From assembly GCA_903857665.1 (NCBI GenBank), contig CAIOFV010000061.1, positions 146,557-210,556 of the forward strand: DNA of 64,000 nt. Reading direction: 5' to 3'. A model generated the notes under the pieces. That model did not search any database, was not told the origin of the DNA, and saw only the letters and a program-made list of their open reading frames with translations. The position numbers were made by a program, and so were the translations under genes. Positions 1 to 8,463 of this stretch are shown piece after piece. Origin of the DNA: an uncultured Myxococcales bacterium (GTDB lineage Bacteria; Myxococcota_A; UBA9042; DTJE01). Each line of letters begins with the position of its first letter. Position 1 is the stretch's first letter.

Positions 1-1
1 G

Positions 2-775
2 CTGGGCTACCGGATGGCGGACGTCCTGTCGGACGCGATGGCCCGGAAGGCGGCGAAGACCGAAACCAAGCTGGACGACCAGCTGGTGCCGATCGTCCGG
101 AAGGTGCTGAAGTTCGTGGTGGGCGTGCTGGGCGGCGTCTTCATCCTGCACAACCTGGACGTCAACGTCGGGTCGCTGCTGGCCGGCCTGGGACTGGGAG
201 GCGCGGCCCTTGCCTTCGCCGCCAAGGACAGCCTGGCGCACTTCTTCGGATCGCTGATGATCTTCCTGGACAAGCCCTTCCAGATCGGGGACTACATCCT
301 GGTCGGGAAGGAGGTGGAAGGCACGGTCGAGGAGGTCGGGTTCCGGTCCACGCGCGTCCGGACGCCCCAGGACTCGCTGATGACGGTGCCGAACGCCAAG
401 ATGGCCGAGTCCATCATCGACAACCTCGGTGTCCGCAAGCTGCGGCGCTACCGGGCCGTCCTGGGGCTGGCGTACGACACGCCCCCGGAGCGCATCGAGG
501 CGTTCTGCGAAGGCATCCGGCAGATCTTCATCCACACCGACGGGGTCGTCCAGGACCGGTGCCTGGTGGAATTCCAGGACCTGTCCGAATCTTCGCTGTC
601 CATCCTGCTGAACGCGTTCATCGAGGCGCCGGACTGGGCGGCCGAGATGCGCATCCGCACCGTCCTGAACCTGGCCCTGCTGCGCCTGGCGAAGGAACTG
701 GGCGTCGAGTACGCGTTCCCGACCCACACGGTCCACGTCGCGACGATGCCGCAGGACGGTGGAGCGGCGAACTGA
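2..775 (+). CDS. MscS-family mechanosensitive channel, 5'-truncated by window
   Basis: The frame is open to the left edge of the window, so the start and N-terminal membrane helices lie outside. What remains is the pore-lining third helix, rich in Gly and Ala (LLAGLGLGGAALAFAAKDSL, about residues 57-76 of the visible part), followed by the cytoplasmic beta domain (FLDKPFQIGDYI, then a VEEVGFRSTRVRT stretch) and an alpha/beta C-terminal domain. This order is diagnostic of small-conductance MscS channels, which release solutes from the cytoplasm on hypo-osmotic shock. It is followed closely by two ABC permease genes on the same strand. Family assignment is firm; the full length is unknown. Confidence 0.9.
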   Translation: MGYRMADVLSDAMARKAAKTETKLDDQLVPIVRKVLKFVVGVLGGVFILHNLDVNVGSLLAGLGLGGAALAFAAKDSLAHFFGSLMIFLDKPFQIGDYILVGKEVEGTVEEVGFRSTRVRTPQDSLMTVPNAKMAESIIDNLGVRKLRRYRAVLGLAYDTPPERIEAFCEGIRQIFIHTDGVVQDRCLVEFQDLSESSLSILLNAFIEAPDWAAEMRIRTVLNLALLRLAKELGVEYAFPTHTVHVATMPQDGGAAN

Positions 776-784
776 GGCTGGTGA

Positions 785-797
785 TACGATCCCCCCG
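785..797 (+). promoter_or_regulatory. Possible -10 element for a leaderless transcript
   Basis: TACGAT (785-790) sits exactly seven bases before the ATG at 798, with CCCCCCG between. A transcript starting the usual distance after this -10 would begin at or next to the start codon. No convincing -35 is visible. The same TANNNT-N6/7-ATG geometry occurs at 16660 and 60638. Confidence 0.3.
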
Positions 798-2048
798 ATG
801 ATTCGCCGCACCGCCATCGCCCTCGCGTCCGCCCTGCTGACCCTGTGGGCCATCGCAACCGGGACCTTCCTGCTGATGGAGCACGCCCCGGGCGGCCCGC
901 TGTCGGGCGAACGACGCCTGGAACCGGCCGTCGAGGCGGCGAACCTGGCCGGCCTGGGCCTGGCCGACCTGGTGCGGGCGCCTTGCGACGGATTGTTGCG
1001 GCAGCTGATCGCCGAGGACGCCGAGGTCGAGCCGGGCGCCGCCGCGGGTGTCGTGGGCGGGGCCGGCGAAGGGTGCACGGTGAAGCCCGGTCGCGGCGGG
1101 ACCGTGCTGCTGGCCCTGGCCGTTCCCGGGGATGCGGTGCGCCTGGACCAGCCGCTGCTGGCGGTGCGGCCACCCCTGTGGACCCGCTATGTCCACGCGA
1201 TGGCCGCCCTGGCGCGGCTGGACCTGGGCGTCACGTACACCAGCCGGGGCGAACGAACGGTCCGGGAGAACCTGGCGGACGGCCTGCCCGTGTCCATGGC
1301 GATCGGCGGCCTCGCCCTGGCGTTCGCGACGCTGTTCGGGATCCCCCTCGGGCTGTGGGCCGCGGCGCGACGGGGCAGCCTGGGCGATCGGCTGCTGGCC
1401 GCGCTGTCCACCGCCGCGGTCAGCGTGCCGGCCATCGTGCTGGGCCCGTTCCTGATGTACCTGCTGGCGATCCGGTTCCGGGTGTTCCGGCCCGGCGGCC
1501 TGGAAGGGCCGATGGATCTGGTGCTTCCGGCGATGACGCTGGGCCTGATCCTGGCGGGCGTGTTCCAGCGGATGACCCGGGCCGGGGCGTCGTCGTTCCT
1601 GGAAGGGTCCGTCGCGTTCGCCTTGCGGGCCCGCGGCATCCCCGAGCGCCGCGTGGTGGGCGTGCACGCGCTGCGACACGCGGCGATCCCGATGCTGGGC
1701 TACCTGCCGCCGGCGGTGGCGTCGCTGCTGACCGGGTCGGTGGTGGTCGAAACGGTGTTCCACCTGCCGGGCGTCGCACGGTACCTGGTGGGCGCCGCGC
1801 TGAACCGCGACCACCCGATGGTGATGGGCGTCGTGCTGACCTACAGCGTGCTGCTGGTGGCCTGTACCGCCCTGGCGGACGTGGTGCACCCGTGGCTGGA
1901 CCCCAGGCTGCGGGCGGCGGGAAGGTCGGGACGGGACGGCGGCGCGGGATCGGCGGACGCGGACCCGGCGAGTTCCGAAACGATGCGTACCGACCGCGTC
2001 CCCGAGGGCGACCGGTCGCGGACGCCCCCCGACGGAGGTGCGCCATGA
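798..2048 (+). CDS. ABC transporter permease, DppB/OppB type, with periplasmic insertion
   Basis: Inner-membrane permease of a peptide/nickel-type ABC importer, 416 residues. The start at 798 is chosen because it begins directly with the first membrane helix (residues 5-25). The core has the family's usual order: LDLGVTYTSR before helix 2, then helices around 166-190, 203-225, 240-256, 303-322 and 343-362. The ATPase-coupling EAA loop is RARGIPERRVVGVHALRHAA (278-297). Unusually, residues about 55-125, between helix 1 and the core, hold an extra domain with a VRAPCDG...PGDAVRLDQPLLAV pattern that looks like a biotinyl-lipoyl (barrel-sandwich) fold. It overlaps the next permease by ATGA, so the two are translationally coupled. 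No ATPase or binding-protein gene follows. Confidence 0.85.
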   Translation: MIRRTAIALASALLTLWAIATGTFLLMEHAPGGPLSGERRLEPAVEAANLAGLGLADLVRAPCDGLLRQLIAEDAEVEPGAAAGVVGGAGEGCTVKPGRGGTVLLALAVPGDAVRLDQPLLAVRPPLWTRYVHAMAALARLDLGVTYTSRGERTVRENLADGLPVSMAIGGLALAFATLFGIPLGLWAAARRGSLGDRLLAALSTAAVSVPAIVLGPFLMYLLAIRFRVFRPGGLEGPMDLVLPAMTLGLILAGVFQRMTRAGASSFLEGSVAFALRARGIPERRVVGVHALRHAAIPMLGYLPPAVASLLTGSVVVETVFHLPGVARYLVGAALNRDHPMVMGVVLTYSVLLVACTALADVVHPWLDPRLRAAGRSGRDGGAGSADADPASSETMRTDRVPEGDRSRTPPDGGAP

Positions 2049-3262
2049 AGCGCCTTCCGCCGACCCGCCTTGCCGCGTACGCCGGGCTGGCCCTGCTGTT
2101 CGCGCTGGCCATCGCCGGACCCCGGGCAGGCACGTGGGTGACCGGCTACGGCGTCGATGAGCAGCACACGACGTTCCCCTTCGCGCCGCCCGGGTTCCGG
2201 GACGTCCCGGCCGCGGACCCCGCCTTCGACGGCGAAAAGGCGGCGTTCGCGCTGCTGGACCTCCGTGGCAGCGGCCGCCTGGCCTGGGTCGCGGACCCCG
2301 ACGGCACGCCCCGCTCGCCCGACCTGGAGCCGGCCGCCGCCGCGTGGCGCAGCCTGTCCCTCGCGCTGTCGGACGCCTGGGGCGCCGAGGGCGATCGCGG
2401 TCGGATCCCCAGCACCGTGGTGAAGGACGCGCTGCACGGCCGCTACGCCTGGATGGCCGCGGTGCTGACGGTGTGCGAAGACGACTCGTGCCCCATCGGG
2501 CCGCTGGTGGAAACCTCGCGCTTCCTGCGCCTGTCCCCGGCGCACCTGGCCGCACTGGACGTGAACGGCGACGGCGTCGTGGACATCGACGAATTCCGGG
2601 GCGCCCCGCGCACGTTCCCCCACCTTCTGGGCACCGACGACCTGGGGCGGGACACATTCGTGCGCCTGATGGACGGCGTCCGGATGTCGCTGGCCGTCGG
2701 GCTGGTCGCGGCGCTGGCCGCCTCGCTGATCGGCATCGCGTGGGGCGCCACCGCCGCGCTGGCCGGCGGCGCGATCGAGTCCGTGATGATGCGCGTGGTG
2801 GACGTCATCTACGGGCTGCCGTTCCTGTTCATCGTGATCCTGCTGATCTCGCTGGTCGGGCCGTCCACCCTGAACGTGCTGCTGGCCATCGCGGGCGTCC
2901 AGTGGCTGACCATGGCCCGCACCGTGCGTTCGCTGGTCAAGTCCCTGCGGTCCGCACCCTACGTCGAGGCGGCCGAGGTGATGGGCTGCGGCCCCGTGGC
3001 GCTGGTCACCCGGCACCTGGTCCCGAATGCCCGCCGCCCGATCCTGGCCTGGGCCGCGCTGCTGGTCCCGGCCGCGATCAAGGAGGAAGCCTTCCTGTCG
3101 TTCCTGGGCCTGGGCGTGCAGGCACCGCGCGCGTCGCTGGGGACCCTGATCGCGGACGGCGCCGGCCGGCTGGCCGAATCCCCCTGGCTGGTCGCGGCGC
3201 CCGCCATCGTGCTGTTCCTGCTGGTCCTCTGCATCACGGTGGCTGCCGACGAGGGGCGGTAA
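2045..3262 (+). CDS. ABC transporter permease, DppC type, with EF-hand insertion
   Basis: Partner permease of the preceding gene, 405 residues, sharing an ATGA overlap. Helix 1 is residues 10-26. The DppC signature HLLGTDDLGRDTFVRLMDGV (193-212) precedes the core membrane domain, and the coupling loop AAEVMGCGPVALVTRHLVPN lies in the last third. Between helix 1 and the signature is a ~165-residue extracytoplasmic insertion containing a textbook EF-hand loop, DVNGDGVVDIDE (172-183; ligands D172, N174, D176, D180, E183), and a degenerate one, DLRGSGRLA (72-80). Ordinary DppC proteins have only a short loop here. The pair forms the permease heterodimer of an importer whose ATPases and binding protein are not in the window. 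Confidence 0.87.
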   Translation: MKRLPPTRLAAYAGLALLFALAIAGPRAGTWVTGYGVDEQHTTFPFAPPGFRDVPAADPAFDGEKAAFALLDLRGSGRLAWVADPDGTPRSPDLEPAAAAWRSLSLALSDAWGAEGDRGRIPSTVVKDALHGRYAWMAAVLTVCEDDSCPIGPLVETSRFLRLSPAHLAALDVNGDGVVDIDEFRGAPRTFPHLLGTDDLGRDTFVRLMDGVRMSLAVGLVAALAASLIGIAWGATAALAGGAIESVMMRVVDVIYGLPFLFIVILLISLVGPSTLNVLLAIAGVQWLTMARTVRSLVKSLRSAPYVEAAEVMGCGPVALVTRHLVPNARRPILAWAALLVPAAIKEEAFLSFLGLGVQAPRASLGTLIADGAGRLAESPWLVAAPAIVLFLLVLCITVAADEGR

Positions 3263-3333
3263 CCAGGACCCTTCGCCCTTGATCCTCCCGCCCAGCGCCC
3301 CATCTTGCATGCGTCGCGATCCAGGGAGGCCCC

Positions 3334-4314
3334 ATGCGAACCCGCGCCATCCGATTGGACGTCACCGGCGGTCCCGAGGTCCTGGACTTCAAGGACATCG
3401 AGCTTCCCCCCCCGGGACCCGGCGAAGCCCGCGTGCGGCACGTCGCGGTGGGCGTGAACTACATCGACACGTACTACCGGTCGGGTCTGTACCCGATCGC
3501 GTCCTTCCCATCTGGCCTGGGCCTGGAGGCCGCCGGCGTCGTCGAGTCCGTCGGCGCTGGCGTGACCGACCTGGCGCCCGGCGACCGGGTCGCGTATGCC
3601 GGCGGGCCGCTGGGGGCCTATGCCGAGGCCCGCAACCTGCCCGCGGATCGCCTGGTCCCCCTGCCCGCCGACATCCCGTTCGAAGCGGCGGCGGCGATGA
3701 TGCTGAAGGGCATGACCGCCGAGTACCTGCTGCGGCGCACCTTCGTGGTGCAGGCCGGCGACACGATCCTGGTCCAGGCGGCGGCCGGCGGCGTCGGGCT
3801 GATGCTGTGCCAGTGGGCCAAGGCGCTGGGCGCCCGCGTGCTGGGCACCGTGGGCAACGACGCGAAGGCGGCCCTGGCCTACGCCCACGGATGCGACGTG
3901 CCGATCGTGTACACCCGCGACGACTTCGTGGCACGCGTGCGGGCCGAAACCGAGGGCAAGGGCGTGGCCGTGGTGTACGACTCGGTCGGCAAGGACACGT
4001 TCCTGAAGTCGCTGGACTGCCTGCGCCCGCGCGGCCTGCTGGCCCTGTACGGGCAGGCGTCGGGCAAGGTGGCGCCCTTCGACCCGGCCCTGCTGGCGGC
4101 CAAGGGATCGCTGTACCTGACACGGCCGTCCCTGTTCGCCTATACCGCCAGCCGCAAGGACCTGCTGGAATCGGCGACCGCGCTGTTCGATGTGGTGCAG
4201 TCGGGCGCGGTGCGGGTCCACGTCACCGGGAGGTACGCGCTGGCCGACGCCGCGCAGGCCCATCGTGACCTGGAGTCGCGGGCCACCACGGGGTCGCTGG
4301 TGCTGGCGCCGTAG
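3334..4314 (+). CDS. Quinone oxidoreductase (zinc-independent MDR family)
   Basis: Cytosolic NAD(P)H-dependent oxidoreductase of the medium-chain dehydrogenase/reductase superfamily, 326 residues, the normal length for NADPH:quinone reductase. The N-terminal GroES-like domain ends near residue 120. The nucleotide-binding Rossmann segment is ILVQAAAGGVGLMLCQWAKA (about 145-164), with the AAGGVG motif typical of quinone reductases, and a VVYDSVGKDTF stretch follows. The structural and catalytic zinc ligands of alcohol dehydrogenases are absent. The ATG at 3334 has a good ribosome site (GGGAGG, four bases upstream). It stands alone on this strand. Physiological substrate not predictable; family confident. 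Confidence 0.9.
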   Translation: MRTRAIRLDVTGGPEVLDFKDIELPPPGPGEARVRHVAVGVNYIDTYYRSGLYPIASFPSGLGLEAAGVVESVGAGVTDLAPGDRVAYAGGPLGAYAEARNLPADRLVPLPADIPFEAAAAMMLKGMTAEYLLRRTFVVQAGDTILVQAAAGGVGLMLCQWAKALGARVLGTVGNDAKAALAYAHGCDVPIVYTRDDFVARVRAETEGKGVAVVYDSVGKDTFLKSLDCLRPRGLLALYGQASGKVAPFDPALLAAKGSLYLTRPSLFAYTASRKDLLESATALFDVVQSGAVRVHVTGRYALADAAQAHRDLESRATTGSLVLAP

Positions 4315-4371
4315 GGTGGGAAGGCGGGAGGGCGGGAAGGTCAACGACACCCCGACACAATCACCGAAGCT

Positions 4372-6669
4372 TCAAGGCGACAGGAGGACGCGGTCGTAGG
4401 ACGCCCCCCCTGCCCCGGGCACCCGGATGAGGGTCAGGCCGGGCGATGCATCGAACTGGATCTCGGCGCCTGCCCCGCTGCTGTAGGTGTTGGCCGTCTG
4501 GTTGCTGTAGGCCGCGTACATCGGGCCGTCCGTCTGCCAGACCATCGACACGACGCCCGGCGCGACCTGCGACGTCACCGCGACCGCGGGCCCGGCCTCG
4601 CCGTCCGCGGTCGGCAGCACCAGGGCCGCGAAGCCCGCGATCGTGGCCATCGTCGCGGTCGCCTTCAGGCGCTGGTGCATCGCCCACTGGCCCCACACCG
4701 TGCAGTGCTCCTGCGTGTCGGACTCGCGCGCCGTCGTGCCGGTCGCGGACTGCACGCGCACCTCGACCTTCGACGTGCCGTTGGTCCACCGCGCACCGTC
4801 GTCCAGCGCCTCGTACGACGAATCCGGCACGTCGGCGCCGCCCATGCCGTTCATCAGCCACGTGTAGGCGTGGGACGTGCCGCCCCCGTCGATCCGGTCC
4901 TCCACCACGAAGAATCGCCCGTCCAACCGCGCGATCCGCCGCACGAAGGTCGCCCCCCGGTAGGTCGCGGTGACGCGGGTCGATGTCACGAACCGGTCCG
5001 TCACCATCGGGTCCAGCAACGCGTCCACGCCCACCGACGTCGGGTAGCCCGCCAGCAGGACGACCGGGGTCCCCTGCCCGTCCACCAGGATCACGTTGTG
5101 GTCCTCGGCGGCGTTGACCAGGGCGTGGTTCGGGTAGTTGATGTAGCCCGGGTCGATCAGCAGCGGCCTCCCGCCGTGCCACAGCAGGAACGACAACTCG
5201 TCCGGGTGCTCGTGGCCCGGGTCCGCGGTCCTCGGGATCCCGTGCTCGCCCTGCAGCACCAGGTACGTCGCGTCGGTCGCCCACGACGACCGGAAGATCG
5301 CGAACCCCGCGTCGGGGACCGAGTCTTCCAGCGGCAGGCCGAGGTCGGCCGGCGGCGACGCGCCGTCGTACAGCGCGAATGCCGCGGTGGGCGAACCCTG
5401 GTCGGGGAAGCCCGCGGCGGGACGGAACCACGCGAACAGGAAGCGCGCGTCGTCGAACAGCCATGCCAGGATCCCGCCGGGCAGCACTTCCGGGTTCGCG
5501 TCGTCGGTGTTGGGCGTCCGCCCGTCGGGCTGCAGCGACCACAACGCGCGTTCGAACACCGCCCGCGTGCGGGCGTTGACCACGAAGTCCGCGATGGGAT
5601 CGACGCGCCCGGTGTGCGGGGTGTCGGACGGCTGAAGGTTCGGCACGCCGAAATAGGGGAAGGTCGCGCCCTTCGCCCACCGGTGGTACGCGGCGAAGAA
5701 CGGGATGTACGACCGGCCGCCATAGACGAGGTAGTTCCAGCCCTCGCCCCAGGCGCCCTCCGCGGACGACATGCCGGAGTTCATCATCCAGTCCAGGCCG
5801 GTCATCGCTTCCGACATGTCGGCGGCGGCCTCGGGCCGGTCGTTCAGCGCCATCGCGCACACGCCCAACGTCGCGAAGAACTTCATCACGTGGTTGTTGT
5901 GCGACGACAGCAGCAGGAACGCCACCGGCCCCTCGTGCCCCATCCAGCGGTAGGTGTCGATGCGCTTCACCAGGTTCGTTCGTGCCGCAGCCAGCGTGGT
6001 CGCGTCCACGCCCGGCGTTCCCGCAGCCAGATCGAACGCGATGCACATCGGGACCAGCGTTTCGGCCTCCTCCAGGTCGTAGTTGGAATTCGCAGCCAGG
6101 TCCGACGGGTCCGGGAAGTCGATCGTCAGCGCGGCCAGCGCCTTCGCGGTGTAGGCCGGGTCGGCGGCAAGCAACCCCCGCATGGCCGCCGATTCCGCGA
6201 TGGCTCCCAGCGCCATGCCGACCTTCTGGTCGTAGGGGCCCGCCGGGTAGGTCGGAAGCGTTTGATCCGCCACGCCCTGCATGCGGGACCACAGGGCCGC
6301 CCAGGGACCGTCGGTCGCGGCGGTCCGAGACTGCATCGTGGCGATGTCAGCCGGGCCGAAGAACAGGCGCGGGCGCTCGGTCAGATCGGGAGCCCAGGCG
6401 TCGGCATCGGCGGGGTTCGGTATATCCGAAACGTCCGGGACGTCGGGGACGTCGGGGATCATGTCGGCCGGGGGAAGGTCCGCGGGAAGGTCCGGGGCAT
6501 CGGGGGCGGAGACGTCAGGCGCGTCAGGCGTGTCGGGCGTGTCGGGCATCGCCAGGTCCCCGGCATCCGGGGTCGCATCCGCGTTCGCGGCGGTCCCCGA
6601 GCCCCCGCACCCGCCCCACCCGATCGACAGCAGGGCGCACGCCGCCGCGATCCCCACCATTCCTCGCAT
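4372..6669 (-). CDS. Heparinase II/III-like lipoprotein (polysaccharide lyase family)
   Basis: Predicted lipoprotein of 765 residues. The start at 6669 follows a strong ribosome site (AGGGAGGT) and gives a signal peptide ending in a lipobox before Cys (SIGWGGC). An Asp/Pro-rich linker (TPDTPDTPDAPD, then PDVPDVPDVSD) runs to about residue 85. The mature part starts with the RPRLFFG motif and an alpha/alpha-toroid-like helical region. The heparinase II/III-like beta domain carries GHEHPDELSFLLWHGGRPLL and LIDPGYINYPNH, matching the conserved H-x-H-x-D and D-x-G features. It probably cleaves an acidic polysaccharide outside the cytoplasm; the substrate is unknown. It is divergent from the quinone reductase end and stands alone. 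Confidence 0.8.
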   Translation of the reverse strand: MRGMVGIAAACALLSIGWGGCGGSGTAANADATPDAGDLAMPDTPDTPDAPDVSAPDAPDLPADLPPADMIPDVPDVPDVSDIPNPADADAWAPDLTERPRLFFGPADIATMQSRTAATDGPWAALWSRMQGVADQTLPTYPAGPYDQKVGMALGAIAESAAMRGLLAADPAYTAKALAALTIDFPDPSDLAANSNYDLEEAETLVPMCIAFDLAAGTPGVDATTLAAARTNLVKRIDTYRWMGHEGPVAFLLLSSHNNHVMKFFATLGVCAMALNDRPEAAADMSEAMTGLDWMMNSGMSSAEGAWGEGWNYLVYGGRSYIPFFAAYHRWAKGATFPYFGVPNLQPSDTPHTGRVDPIADFVVNARTRAVFERALWSLQPDGRTPNTDDANPEVLPGGILAWLFDDARFLFAWFRPAAGFPDQGSPTAAFALYDGASPPADLGLPLEDSVPDAGFAIFRSSWATDATYLVLQGEHGIPRTADPGHEHPDELSFLLWHGGRPLLIDPGYINYPNHALVNAAEDHNVILVDGQGTPVVLLAGYPTSVGVDALLDPMVTDRFVTSTRVTATYRGATFVRRIARLDGRFFVVEDRIDGGGTSHAYTWLMNGMGGADVPDSSYEALDDGARWTNGTSKVEVRVQSATGTTARESDTQEHCTVWGQWAMHQRLKATATMATIAGFAALVLPTADGEAGPAVAVTSQVAPGVVSMVWQTDGPMYAAYSNQTANTYSSGAGAEIQFDASPGLTLIRVPGAGGASYDRVLLSP

Positions 6670-6713
6670 GTGTGGACCTCCCTTCGCAAGGGATCGGGAT
6701 GGTGGCCTCCGGC

Positions 6714-8393
6714 TCAGTACCGGAACGCGCTGCCCCCCACGAACTCGCGCAGGATCGACGTGGCGGGCACGTCCTCGGCGAACACCGGCACGAACAGGTC
6801 CAGGAACTCCAGCAGCCGGACGGCCTCCACATGCGCCGGGTCGTCCTCCGGCACCTCCATCAGGAAGCGCTCGGCGAACACCTTCAGCACCGCGGGTTCG
6901 TACACCAGCGTGCTGTTGAACGTCGCGTCGGCCATGGGCTGGTGCGGGAAGATCCACTTTTCCTCGCCTGCCCGCACCTTGGGCCACATGTGGATCGCCT
7001 TGGCCGCGGTATACCCGCGGAACAGCCGGTCGCGCACGATGCGCCGGATCAGCCGCGCGTCCGACGTGAACACGCGGTTGTGGTCGTCGATGACCAGTTG
7101 CGTCAGCGCCGACACGTACAACTTGAACTTCTTGTCCGGCGGGACCGCTTCCGTCAGCCGGTCGTTCAGGCCGTGGATGCCTTCGATCAGCAGCACCTCG
7201 TCCGGGCCCAGCCGCATCGGCGTCGTATGCTCGTCACGCACCCCCCGCGGGAACGAGTACCGCGGCGTCTGCACTTCCTCGCCCCGCATCAACGCGATCA
7301 GATGCTGGTTCAGCAGGTCCAGGTCGATGGCCTCCAGGCTCTCGAAATCGAACTCGCCGGCCTCGTCCTTCGGCGTCTTGTCGCGGTCCACGTAGTAGTT
7401 GTCCAGGCTCAGTTCCTTGGGCCGCACGCCCGCCGCCAGCAACTGCATCCGAAGCCGCTTGACGAAGGTGGTCTTGCCCGACGACGACGGCCCGGCGACC
7501 GTAACCAGCCGGCAGGAACGCCGCCCCACCACCGCGTCGGCGATGGCCACGATCTTTCGCTCGTGCAGCGCTTCCGCCACCCGGATGACCTCGCCGATGG
7601 TCCCGCCGATCACGGTGCGGTTCAGGTCGGGCACCGACGACACGCCCACGCGCTGGTTCCATTCGCGCGTTTCGCGATACACGGCGTACAGGCTTTCCGC
7701 GCCCCGCAGTGCCGCTGGCGGCTCGTCCAGGTGGCCCGCCGGCGGCGGACACATCACGATGCCCCCGCCCCAGGGCCGCACAGCGAACCCACGGATGCCT
7801 TCTGCCGTGGGCAGCAGCGGCTGGAACCACAGGTGCACGCGCTCGCCCATCGTCACCAGCGGCACCCAGGAACGACGCGACGTCCGCACCACGTCCGCCG
7901 AGGCCTCCGCGCCCGCCGCCCGCAGCGCCTCGATGGCCTCCTGCCGGGGCACGCGCATCACCGCGATGGGAGCCTTCCGCTCCACCATCGCGCGCATCTC
8001 CATTTCCAGCGTTTCCACGTCCAGCGGCGACAGCGACGGCTCCTTCGTGACCTCGAAGAACACCGCGTCGCCGAAGGACTGGCCCACCTGCACCCGCGCC
8101 CCCGGGAACAGCCGCGCCACCGCTTCCGACAACAGCACCGCCAGCGTCGCGCGGTAGATGCGCGCCCCTTCCTTGCTGGCGTAGGTCACGGGGACCAGCT
8201 CGCAACTGGACGCGATCGGCGTTTCCAGGTCCACCAGCCGGTTCGACACCACGGCGCCCAGGCACTGCGGCTCGATGTCGGGCAGGAAGCGCCGCAGGAA
8301 CGGCTTCACCCGCGTCCCGCGCGAGGTCTTGAACTCCTGGTCCCCCACGCGAACCGTGATCGTCTGCGGCAGGTTCAGCGGCACACCGGCCAT
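6714..8393 (-). CDS. TGS domain-uridine kinase fusion (PRK/UDK family nucleoside kinase)
   Basis: Cytosolic protein of 559 residues. The start at 8393 is set by AGGAG six bases upstream. Order of parts: an N-terminal TGS/ubiquitin-like segment (ITVRVGDQEFKTSRGTRV), a ThrRS second-additional-like domain (about 70-250), then a P-loop kinase with VAGPSSSGKTTFVKRL (Walker A, about residues 302-317) and the phosphoribulokinase/uridine-kinase features SLDNYYVDRDKTP and LIEGIHGLND. This is the known threonyl-tRNA-synthetase-like N-domain/uridine kinase fusion. It likely phosphorylates uridine/cytidine or a related nucleoside with ATP. It stands downstream of a radical SAM gene on the same strand, 70 bases away. 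Confidence 0.88.
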   Translation of the reverse strand: MAGVPLNLPQTITVRVGDQEFKTSRGTRVKPFLRRFLPDIEPQCLGAVVSNRLVDLETPIASSCELVPVTYASKEGARIYRATLAVLLSEAVARLFPGARVQVGQSFGDAVFFEVTKEPSLSPLDVETLEMEMRAMVERKAPIAVMRVPRQEAIEALRAAGAEASADVVRTSRRSWVPLVTMGERVHLWFQPLLPTAEGIRGFAVRPWGGGIVMCPPPAGHLDEPPAALRGAESLYAVYRETREWNQRVGVSSVPDLNRTVIGGTIGEVIRVAEALHERKIVAIADAVVGRRSCRLVTVAGPSSSGKTTFVKRLRMQLLAAGVRPKELSLDNYYVDRDKTPKDEAGEFDFESLEAIDLDLLNQHLIALMRGEEVQTPRYSFPRGVRDEHTTPMRLGPDEVLLIEGIHGLNDRLTEAVPPDKKFKLYVSALTQLVIDDHNRVFTSDARLIRRIVRDRLFRGYTAAKAIHMWPKVRAGEEKWIFPHQPMADATFNSTLVYEPAVLKVFAERFLMEVPEDDPAHVEAVRLLEFLDLFVPVFAEDVPATSILREFVGGSAFRY

Positions 8394-8463
8394 GATCGAC
8401 TCCTGGTCCCTGGACGGAACATCGTACGGTGTGGGGGCGAAAGGTGCCAAGGCGGGGTGGGTC

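Noticed and set aside
845..2044. Long N-terminal extension of the DppC-type gene
   Set aside because: The open frame extends 400 codons upstream but is the Arg/Gly-rich shadow of the DppB gene. The true start is ATG 2045 overlapping the DppB stop.
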